Below, piece by piece: positions 13,863 through 20,031 of a stretch of 20,031 nucleotides of DNA. Within the stretch, counting starts at the first letter, position 1. Each line of letters opens with the position of its first letter. A model generated the notes under the pieces. It searched no databases and was not told the origin of the DNA. It saw only the letters and a list, made by a program, of their open reading frames with translations. The stretch is from a virus, in the IMG/VR virus record IMGVR_UViG_3300021957_000425, positions 1-20,031 of that record; one strand, written 5' to 3'. The position numbers and the translations under genes are program-made.

Positions 13863-14149
13863 TGGCCGAACTAAACATATCACTTGAAACAGGGCTTGCA
13901 ATAACAGCCAAAGTCTACAGTTTTGCAGGGGTTCAACAGGGAGTTGACACAGCATTAACTGAGACTGCAACAGGGGTATATTCAGCAACATTTGATGTTT
14001 CTGGTTTAGCCGATGGTGCTTACATGGTTTTAATGTTTAATGGTACAGAAAACAGAGGTTTTGGCGGTCTTTACGTCAGAGCAGGAACAGAGATAACGCA
14101 ACAAGAGTTTGCGACAATTTTTGATGTTATAGTGGGAGCAAACGCATGA
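13862..14149 (+). CDS. Small Ig-like or beta-sandwich phage protein
   Basis: 95 residues. A pattern of alternating strands (LAITAKVYSF, TGVYSATFDVSGLADGAYMV, GGLYVRAGTEIT) is like the small beta-sandwich domains common in phage tail and decoration proteins. No enzyme motif is visible. TAATG overlap with the gene before, ATGA with the gene after. Function unknown. Confidence 0.68.
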   Translation: MAELNISLETGLAITAKVYSFAGVQQGVDTALTETATGVYSATFDVSGLADGAYMVLMFNGTENRGFGGLYVRAGTEITQQEFATIFDVIVGANA

Positions 14150-14481
14150 GCGTAACTAATAAAGTACTCATCCCCTCCAAGCAAATGGAGGCGGTACAGA
14201 CTACTCAATACACCGCACCTACGACATCTAGGGCAGTAATCGACATGTTTACTGCCACGAATACCAGTGGTTCTATAGCAACCATATCAGTGAATTTAGT
14301 GGCTGTTAGCGATACTGCTTCAACCAGTAATTTGATTGTTGATGCTGTAAATATAGGTGTGGGAGAAACATATAATTTTCCAGAATTAGTAGGTCATTAT
14401 TTAGAAGCAGGAGGTCTTATCTCAACAATTGGGACTGCTTCTGCTTTAACCATTAGGTCAAGTGGCAGGGTGATTTCTTGA
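14146..14481 (+). CDS. Small beta-rich structural protein
   Basis: 111 residues. Segments TTQYTAPTTSRAVIDMFTA, TNTSGSIATISVNLV and YNFPELVGHYLEAGGLIST give the outline of a small phage structural protein I have seen near tail genes; the role is unassigned. It is all-beta by pattern. Its TGA stop shares bases with a TTG that may start the next small gene. Confidence 0.7.
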   Translation: MSVTNKVLIPSKQMEAVQTTQYTAPTTSRAVIDMFTATNTSGSIATISVNLVAVSDTASTSNLIVDAVNIGVGETYNFPELVGHYLEAGGLISTIGTASALTIRSSGRVIS

Positions 14482-14504
14482 CAGTGAGTGTAGATAGAGA
14501 TAAT
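14478..14504 (+). promoter_or_regulatory. Possible sigma70-like promoter for the ejection genes
   Basis: A perfect TTGACA (14478-14483) is followed after 15 nt by GATAAT (14499-14504, one mismatch from consensus). RNA would begin near 14511 and lead into the 422-residue ejection protein gene. The spacer is one base shorter than in the three better promoters, and TTG may instead serve as a start codon here. Confidence 0.35.
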
Positions 14505-14609
14505 GAAATCACTGAGATTTCGGCTTCCAGTGGTCAAGATATTGAAGAACAGGATAGGATGCCGAACAAAACACCCAATAAACATTTTTCAAATAGTGAG
14601 GTTTTATAA
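14478..14609 (+). CDS. Possible 43-residue protein, TTG start
   Basis: Frame 3 is open from the TTG at 14478 to TAA at 14607-14609, ending exactly where the next ATG begins. AGGG about eight bases upstream could serve as the ribosome site, and the start shares bases with the previous stop (TTGA). The product is acidic and polar (NEITEISASSGQDIEEQDR) with no recognisable motif. Without it the operon would have a 128-nt gap, unusual here. The alternative is untranslated leader carrying a promoter, so support is moderate. Confidence 0.45.
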   Translation: MTVSVDRDNEITEISASSGQDIEEQDRMPNKTPNKHFSNSEVL

Positions 14610-15878
14610 ATGGGTATTTTTGATAAGGTGATGGATGATTGGTTAGGTGATCCGTTTGGAACCTATGAAGCCGAATCTGGAGCAAGAGCAGCAGCAGATC
14701 AACAAGTAAATGCAGCCAATGAAGCAATAGCTAGGCAAGAAGAACAATATCAACAATCTAGGCAAGATTTAGCACCATTTGTAGAGTCTGGTTTAGGTGG
14801 AGTCAGAGGTCTTCAAAGTTTCGCTCAAGATAGAGACGCTGCTGTTGACCCATTAAAAAGCACGATCTTATCTGGCGAAAGAGCTAGAGGAGGAATTGAA
14901 GCTTTAGGTGGTTCTGGTCAAGTTCCACACATACAGCAATTAGTTAGAAGTGGTGCAGGAGCAATGCCTAATTTAGAGGGTTACTCAGCAGCAGGACAAG
15001 CAGGGTTAGGTGGAATAGACAGATATGCAAGAGATGTTAGTGGTGCTCCTTCTGGTTTAGAACAATATTCAGAAGCAGGACAAGGTTCTGTTCCAATACT
15101 TCAACAATACGCACAATCTGGTGCTCCTGCATTAGAAATGCAACAAGCATTAGCAGGGACATTGGGGCCAGAAGCTCAACAAGCAGCTTATGAACAAGTA
15201 GAGTCTTCTCCAGAAGTCCAGTATATGATGGACAAGGCCAAAGAAGGTATTCTTTCTGGTGGTTCTGCTACTGGTAATTTGAGAGCAGGGAGAACCAAAG
15301 CAGCTTTAGCTGAAATGAATCCTGCTATTCTTTCTCAAGCCATACGAGATAAATACAGTCAGTTAGGTCAATTGTCATCTATGGGTGGACAGTATGCATC
15401 AGATTTAGCTAGAACTGGTGCAGGAATAGACCAGTATCGTACTGGTTTAGGTGCAGGACTAGAACAATACAGAACAGGACTTGGTGCAGGAGTAGATCAA
15501 TACCGTACAGGAATGGGAGCAGATGCAGCAAGGTATTTGACTGACCAAGCAGCAGGAGCAAACCAATACTTAACATCAGCAGGCACAAATGTAGCACAAA
15601 ACTTATATGGTGGTTCACAAGCAGCACAAAGTCAATTAGCTTCATTGGGTCAAGCTTCCGCAGCAGGACAAGCAGGAGCAGCACAAAACTTTGGTGCTAA
15701 TCAAGCTAACCTTATCGGCCAAAGAGGAGCAGCACAAGCAGGAGGACAATTAGCCAGAGGCAGTGGCAGTTCTTGGGCAGCAGACTTAGGTGGAGCAGCG
15801 TTAGGTGGCTACCTTGGAGGAGGAGGACAGTTTGGTGGGTTCAGTAATTTAGGTAAACAAATTAAAGGATTTTTCTAA
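14610..15878 (+). CDS. Ejection / DNA transfer protein with 11-residue repeats
   Basis: 422 residues, rich in Ala, Gly, Gln and Ser. It is the first of three genes in the place of the P22 ejection genes 7, 20 and 16. The opening (FGTYEAESGARAAADQQ, then a helix with a RQDLAPFVESG segment) and the middle SPEVQYMMDKAKEGILSGGSATGNLRAGR are like phage DNA-transfer proteins, packed inside the head and injected to form a conduit. Residues 270-346 contain 11-residue repeats (GAGIDQYRTGL, GAGLEQYRTGL, GAGVDQYRTGM and weaker copies). The C-terminus is Gly-rich (ALGGYLGGGGQFGGF), which could associate with membrane. The start abuts the small upstream gene, with GAGG (14598-14601) as ribosome site. Confidence 0.78.
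   Translation: MGIFDKVMDDWLGDPFGTYEAESGARAAADQQVNAANEAIARQEEQYQQSRQDLAPFVESGLGGVRGLQSFAQDRDAAVDPLKSTILSGERARGGIEALGGSGQVPHIQQLVRSGAGAMPNLEGYSAAGQAGLGGIDRYARDVSGAPSGLEQYSEAGQGSVPILQQYAQSGAPALEMQQALAGTLGPEAQQAAYEQVESSPEVQYMMDKAKEGILSGGSATGNLRAGRTKAALAEMNPAILSQAIRDKYSQLGQLSSMGGQYASDLARTGAGIDQYRTGLGAGLEQYRTGLGAGVDQYRTGMGADAARYLTDQAAGANQYLTSAGTNVAQNLYGGSQAAQSQLASLGQASAAGQAGAAQNFGANQANLIGQRGAAQAGGQLARGSGSSWAADLGGAALGGYLGGGGQFGGFSNLGKQIKGFF
15417..15515 (+). repeat. Three tandem 33-nt coding repeats
   Basis: Units at 15417-15449, 15450-15482 and 15483-15515 each begin GGTGCAGGA and encode an 11-residue unit of form GAGxxQYRTGx. Copies differ mostly at third codon positions, so selection seems to act on the protein. 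More degenerate 11-residue units continue to about 15650. Confidence 0.85.
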
Positions 15879-15880
15879 CA

Positions 15881-17254
15881 ATGCCACAACCAATTAATTA
15901 TCTAAGACCAAGTCAAGGTTCTGGATTTGCACAGAGTTTGATGCAAGGAATGAACCTTGGTCAACAAGCAAAACAAAGAGCTATGCAAACTTCTATTATG
16001 GAAGAGAAGCAAAACTTGGCAAAAGCAGAAGTTCAAAGGAAGGCTTTAGGCAGAGAAGCTATACAATCATTGATTGATTCTGGAGAAACTGATCCTGTCA
16101 AATGGGCTGAAATTGATGCTCTTTATCCAGAGTTTAAAGATGGTGGGAAAAGGATTGCAGCAGCTCTTAACTTGAAGAATGATAAAAATACAGAGAACTT
16201 ACTATTAAGAACTCGTAATGCAATGGACGTTGGCAATTATGATGCAGCAGGAAAAATGTTTCATAACTTTGCAAAAGCATACGGAAGCAAACCAGATGTA
16301 GCAGCTATGTATCAAGAGATGGGGGATGCTTTTGTGGATTTAAATGAGGATCCAAAAGGATTAGAGAAGGCTATTGGTATGTTAGATAGATTAGGTGTAT
16401 CTGTTTTAGGTGAGAAATACTTTGCTGCTAAGAAGGCTAAGTCTGATATTAGGGGTGTTGATGCTGAGTCTGGTTTGAAGGAAGCTCAAGAAAAGGAGAT
16501 AGAAGCTAAGGCAGTACTTGAAAAAGCAAAGGCTAAGAGACTTGAAGAGGGTGGAGTTGATAGGGAAGCTATAATAAAAAACAAAGCTTATCAAACTGCT
16601 CAAAAGAGATCCACAGATACCACAAATATGTTTGGTGGTATCTCTTCTGCACTAGCAGGACTTCAAGTAAGAGATAAAGATGGAAAGGAAACTGGAGAGA
16701 TTATACAGTTTGGTGGTGCTCCAGATAGATGGGTTCGTACTTGGAAGCAATACTATGATGGCCTAAAAGGTGATGATAAAGAACAAGAAAGAGCTATTAT
16801 GATAAATAAGTTAAATAAATTGAGGTTAAATGAAGCGTTGCAAAATAGACCACCTGGCTCAATATCTCAAGAAGAATTAAAAATATTATTGGAGACTACA
16901 CCAAATAAAAATGCTAGTTCTGGTCAAATAGCCAAATGGTTAAAAGGGTTGGCTAAAGCTAATGACACCATGTACGCAGAGGATGCTATCAGAATGGCTT
17001 TTATTGAGAGGAATGGTGATGAGCTTGGAGCCAAAGAAAAGTTCACTATAGATATGGGTGGTAAAAAAATAGTGTTCAATAAAGGAAGAAAAGCTGATGA
17101 TGTTATCAGAGTAATAGGTAAGAGTGGAAAACTGCATACTTATGCTCCACAGATTGGTTCTGTAACTATTGATGAAACTGCAACTGTTGATGAACAAACT
17201 GTTGGTGATCAAACTGTTGATGACGATATTGATAACTTCTTAAAAGATTTATAG
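15881..17254 (+). CDS. Putative ejection protein (gp20-like by position)
   Basis: 457 residues, close to P22 gp20 (471), second of the three presumed injected proteins. The N-terminus (PINYLRPSQGSGFAQSLMQG, then GLNLGQQ-like helix) is typical of internal virion proteins. Residues 25-200 are helical, with a charged coiled coil near 195-220 (KEAQEKEIEAKAVLEKAKAK). The C-terminus is acidic with a threefold repeat of TVDEQTVGDQTVDD type. No catalytic motif was seen. AAAGGA about ten bases upstream of the ATG is the likely ribosome site. The TAG stop is immediately followed, in the same frame, by the next ATG. The assignment rests on order, size and composition. Confidence 0.7.
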   Translation: MPQPINYLRPSQGSGFAQSLMQGMNLGQQAKQRAMQTSIMEEKQNLAKAEVQRKALGREAIQSLIDSGETDPVKWAEIDALYPEFKDGGKRIAAALNLKNDKNTENLLLRTRNAMDVGNYDAAGKMFHNFAKAYGSKPDVAAMYQEMGDAFVDLNEDPKGLEKAIGMLDRLGVSVLGEKYFAAKKAKSDIRGVDAESGLKEAQEKEIEAKAVLEKAKAKRLEEGGVDREAIIKNKAYQTAQKRSTDTTNMFGGISSALAGLQVRDKDGKETGEIIQFGGAPDRWVRTWKQYYDGLKGDDKEQERAIMINKLNKLRLNEALQNRPPGSISQEELKILLETTPNKNASSGQIAKWLKGLAKANDTMYAEDAIRMAFIERNGDELGAKEKFTIDMGGKKIVFNKGRKADDVIRVIGKSGKLHTYAPQIGSVTIDETATVDEQTVGDQTVDDDIDNFLKDL

Positions 17255-19927
17255 ATGGCATATACAGAAGCACAAATAAAGGAAGCATTAGGAAGGCAGT
17301 TAAGGTCTGGTAAAATAACCAAAGAAGATGCGACTCGAAAGATGCAAAAGTTTCGTTCTATGCAAGTTGCTGAGACTCTACCAGAAACAAGTGTTGAAGA
17401 GTTAAGGTATGATCAGCCGATAATGACTGCTAATGCTCCAGTTCAAGAAACTCAACCAGAAGCGACATTCAGTGGTCAACTAGACCGACAAGGCCCCGAG
17501 GCAAAACTGCCAGAAGGATCAAACTTGATGGCTAATATCAAAGAGTTATTCTTTGCTGATAAGAGAAAGATAGAAGAATATGAGTCGTTACCATCATTTA
17601 GTGAAATGCCTTTCTATGAGGCTAGTCTTTTTGGTGTTCCATTGGGGGTTAGCGAAGGACTTAGAAGAGAAAAGGCTCACCTTGGTTCTTGGGCAGCAGG
17701 AAGTTCTAAAGAAGTAGCAGACATTTTTAGAAACCAGTTAGGAAAAAACCCAAAGACAGGAAAATATCCTAGACAAAAGACAGTTGGGTCTTATGAATTA
17801 ATTTGGAATCCGCATGATGAAAAATGGTATGCAGATAAACCAGGTTTTAGAGTCGAGGATTTAAAAAGGTTAGGTGGGACACTTGTAACAGAAGCAGTAG
17901 TTGGGAAAGGTCTTGGTTTAACCAAAAAAATATCAAATGTTGCAAAGAGTCTAGACAAAGCAATGGATAGTAGTGTTTTAGGTGCAGCAGGGAGAGAGGG
18001 AGCCTTCCAAGCAGGACATGAAGCTGTTCAAGAACTTACTGGTGGGCAGTTCAGCGAAAGAGACACATCATTAGCAGCAGGAATTGGAGGAGTTGGAAGG
18101 GGTGTTGGTAAAGCCATCAAGTCAGTTGTTTCCAGTGATGCAAACAAGAAGGCTATTGTGAAAGCTCACCAAGGTGGAGATTTTAATGACCTACAAAGAC
18201 TACATGCTGAAAACCCAGAGTCATTAAATATGAGTCTTAAAGAATATGGATTAAAAGAATATGACCCACAAAAAGGATTGGTACTTGAGGGGGATTTAGA
18301 TATCGCCATACAAGATTTGGCTAAAAGCAAGAATAAAGATAAGCAACAATTAGCCAATGCTATGGCAACTGATTTAGAGGTTGTTAAGGCTGCCAAGGAT
18401 GAAGGGATACTTGATTTATTAACCACTAGAGAAATCACAAGTGGCAAAGATTTTAGAACCTCTGAGCTTCTTGATTCTATAAAAACAGAAGGAACTAAAG
18501 AAGGTAGTATGGCAGGGAGGATGGGCCATAACCAGATAGAGCTTACAGAAAGAATGATTAAGAAGATGGACGATATAAACAAGAGCCCTGATGTTGGCAA
18601 AATGTCAGCAAAGATTAAATCTGTAATGCAGTCTAAAAAGGTGGACTATGAGGATAAGTCTGATGCTTTATATGCAGAACTAGGAAAGAGAATACCAAAG
18701 GATTTGACATTTAATGCTGAAAAGACTCTAAACTATTTAGACGATAGAATAGATAATTTCAGTAGGAATACCAATAAAGATGGTTTTTCTATGTTATCCA
18801 AAACAGAAAAAGATATATACAAACTTCTTAGGCCAGAAAAGGGTGAAGTTGATTTATCTACTGGTGTTAGAGTTCAGGACAATGCAAAATATAACACTAT
18901 CGACCAGTTAAGAAAAGATGTTGGTTCAAAAATAAAAGCATTAAAAGTTTCTGATGGTGATAATGCAGACTTTAAAGCTCTGTATAGAACTCTAACAGAA
19001 GACCAAGATAATGCGATTGCCAGTATCGGAGACATGGGTGGAGATGCTCAAGCTATTTGGAAAGAAGCCAAGGATTTAGTTAAGTTAAGAAAAGGTCTTG
19101 AGGATGATTTAGGTACTTTGTATGGCAAGCAATTTGATGAAGACTTCGTTCAAAGACTTGGTTCCGCTATGCAACAAACTGGGAAGGGGTCTTCTCATAA
19201 GTTTATCAATATGGTTAATGCTGTGCCAAAGGAAGAAAGAAAGAACTTTGTTTCTAGTGCTATACTCTACTCATTAAATGATAAGAACGGAATACTTGAG
19301 TTTGATAAGTTTGGCAATTGGTGGTCTAAGATAAAGAGAAATTCAACTGCTATGGATTTTTTGAGCAATCCTAAAAACATGAATCCAGAGGCATTTAAGC
19401 TTATTAAAAATTTAGGCACTGTTTCACAGGCAATTCACAGAACTGGAAAACAAACAGTTGAAGGTGTTTCTCCACAGATGTTTAAAGAAGTTATTGAACC
19501 AAAAGGTCAACTTATGAAGAAGGTGATAGACTCTGGTATGATTGCTATAGGTGCTTCTGGTCTATCTGCTTTAGCAGGACTTGGACTTGAAGGCATAGGT
19601 GGGGTTGGTGGAATAGCTTTCTCAATGTCAGTTCTTAATGGTTTAAAATCAACATTAAGTGGTGCTGTCGAGAAGAGATTCAAAGATACAGTTGATGTAA
19701 TAGGTTCGTCTGACTTCAAGAATTTCATGGCATCAGCAGGAAAAACAAAAGACCTAAGAAAACTATCTGCGTCTAAGAAGATGCAAGAGTGGGCAAAACA
19801 GGCAAAGATAGCAAACAACAGAACTGAGCTTGAGAAGTGGCTTACTAAATCATTTAGAGCAACAAGCGATGTAGGTAAAGAAGAATACCAAAGCGATAAC
19901 CAAGATTTACAACAACCCCAACCATAA
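17255..19927 (+). CDS. Large putative ejection protein (gp16-like by position)
   Basis: 890 residues, longer than P22 gp16 (609), just before the tailspike. The first 45 residues (KEALGRQLRSGKITKEDATRKM) are a basic helical module. Residues about 240-300 are Gly/Ala-rich, and the middle is long, charged and helical. Near residues 757-800 there is a hydrophobic Gly/Ala/Leu stretch (GMIAIGASGLSALAGLGL and on) that could insert in a membrane. Position and design suit a protein injected to carry DNA across the inner membrane. No lytic transglycosylase motif was recognised. There is no Shine-Dalgarno; the ATG directly follows the previous TAG, so translation probably depends on coupling. Confidence 0.7.
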   Translation: MAYTEAQIKEALGRQLRSGKITKEDATRKMQKFRSMQVAETLPETSVEELRYDQPIMTANAPVQETQPEATFSGQLDRQGPEAKLPEGSNLMANIKELFFADKRKIEEYESLPSFSEMPFYEASLFGVPLGVSEGLRREKAHLGSWAAGSSKEVADIFRNQLGKNPKTGKYPRQKTVGSYELIWNPHDEKWYADKPGFRVEDLKRLGGTLVTEAVVGKGLGLTKKISNVAKSLDKAMDSSVLGAAGREGAFQAGHEAVQELTGGQFSERDTSLAAGIGGVGRGVGKAIKSVVSSDANKKAIVKAHQGGDFNDLQRLHAENPESLNMSLKEYGLKEYDPQKGLVLEGDLDIAIQDLAKSKNKDKQQLANAMATDLEVVKAAKDEGILDLLTTREITSGKDFRTSELLDSIKTEGTKEGSMAGRMGHNQIELTERMIKKMDDINKSPDVGKMSAKIKSVMQSKKVDYEDKSDALYAELGKRIPKDLTFNAEKTLNYLDDRIDNFSRNTNKDGFSMLSKTEKDIYKLLRPEKGEVDLSTGVRVQDNAKYNTIDQLRKDVGSKIKALKVSDGDNADFKALYRTLTEDQDNAIASIGDMGGDAQAIWKEAKDLVKLRKGLEDDLGTLYGKQFDEDFVQRLGSAMQQTGKGSSHKFINMVNAVPKEERKNFVSSAILYSLNDKNGILEFDKFGNWWSKIKRNSTAMDFLSNPKNMNPEAFKLIKNLGTVSQAIHRTGKQTVEGVSPQMFKEVIEPKGQLMKKVIDSGMIAIGASGLSALAGLGLEGIGGVGGIAFSMSVLNGLKSTLSGAVEKRFKDTVDVIGSSDFKNFMASAGKTKDLRKLSASKKMQEWAKQAKIANNRTELEKWLTKSFRATSDVGKEEYQSDNQDLQQPQP

Positions 19928-19933
19928 TATAAT
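19906..19933 (+). promoter_or_regulatory. Sigma70-like promoter for the tailspike gene
   Basis: TTTACA (19906-19911), a 16-nt spacer and perfect TATAAT (19928-19933). Both hexamers and the spacer length are identical to those before the portal gene. RNA would start near 19940, giving a leader of about 20 bases that keeps the AAGGA ribosome site (19945-19949). The tailspike can thus be transcribed apart from the long operon. Confidence 0.6.
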
Positions 19934-19958
19934 TAACACACTTTAAGGAATAGTTACA

Positions 19959-20031
19959 ATGTCACAAACAATTACATCAGTCTATCCAGTATTCCAAGAT
20001 TTAGATGGCGAACCTCTTGAATTAGGTTACA
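19959..20031 (+). CDS. Tailspike / tail fibre protein, N-terminal fragment
   Basis: Only the first 24 codons lie in the window. They read ITSVYPVFQDLDGEPLELGY, which resembles the start of the P22-type head-binding domain (the P22 form has [23 protein letters not shown]). This domain trimerises and plugs the spike into the gp4/gp10 tail hub. The ATG has AAGGA upstream at normal spacing, and a dedicated promoter precedes it. Gene order (after the ejection genes) matches P22 gene 9. The receptor-binding part is outside the window. Confidence 0.82.
   Translation, partial: MSQTITSVYPVFQDLDGEPLELGY

Noticed and set aside
15417-15515. 33-nt repeats as a CRISPR-like array or origin iterons
   Set aside because: The units are contiguous without spacers, keep a coding frame and differ mostly at third positions, so they are protein repeats.
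15409-15684. Reverse-strand open frame opposite the 33-nt repeats
   Set aside because: A Leu-rich shadow produced by the repeat; no start signal or motif.
18166-18600. 144-residue reverse-strand open frame inside the 890-residue gene
   Set aside because: Hydrophobic Ser/Leu-rich complement of a charged helical region; no Shine-Dalgarno and opposite to an otherwise all-plus operon.

Overview
This window is the late, virion-forming part of a tailed phage (or prophage) with a short, podovirus-type tail. Gene order and residue-level resemblance point to the P22 morphogenesis plan: terminase large subunit, portal, scaffold, coat, tail adaptor gp4, tail plug gp10, a run of small structural genes, three ejection-type proteins, and the first codons of a tailspike. 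All genes are on the + strand, most overlapping by ATGA or TAATG junctions. The DNA is A+T-rich with ordinary bacterial ribosome binding sites (AGGAGGT, AAGGA) and sigma70-like promoter boxes, so the host is a bacterium, probably Gram-negative given the P22-type tail. The exact host cannot be read from the sequence.

Region 1 (1-2196): terminase large subunit, cut at its 5' end by the window edge and interrupted by an intein (1111-2076) two residues before the third catalytic aspartate of the nuclease domain. The most striking object in the window lies inside the intein. A complete HNH homing endonuclease gene with its own Shine-Dalgarno, start and stop (1386-2021) is nested in a different reading frame from the intein. 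The intein frame stays open across the whole nested gene, so the DNA encodes an endonuclease in one frame and an intein linker plus part of the C-terminal splicing block in the other.

Region 2 (2197-7417): portal, acidic scaffold, P22-fold coat protein and a free-standing GIY-YIG homing endonuclease placed just after the coat gene. A sigma70-like promoter lies so close to the portal ATG that the mRNA would be nearly leaderless. The same arrangement recurs just after the GIY-YIG gene.

Region 3 (7418-9941): a small unknown protein, tail adaptor gp4, then four small genes absent from P22 that look like decoration or fibre proteins, one with a LamG-like fold.

Region 4 (9941-14609): gp10-type tail plug, a YTG-repeat protein, a phage-encoded CheY-like receiver with all key residues, a one-helix membrane protein overlapping it, and small beta-rich proteins of unknown role.

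Region 5 (14610-20031): three likely ejection proteins (422, 457 and 890 aa, by position gp7/gp20/gp16-like), a dedicated tailspike promoter and the tailspike N-terminus. No tRNA, rRNA, CRISPR array, integrase, repressor or lysis enzyme was recognised. No intergenic stretch exceeds 60 bases, so no gap needs separate description.
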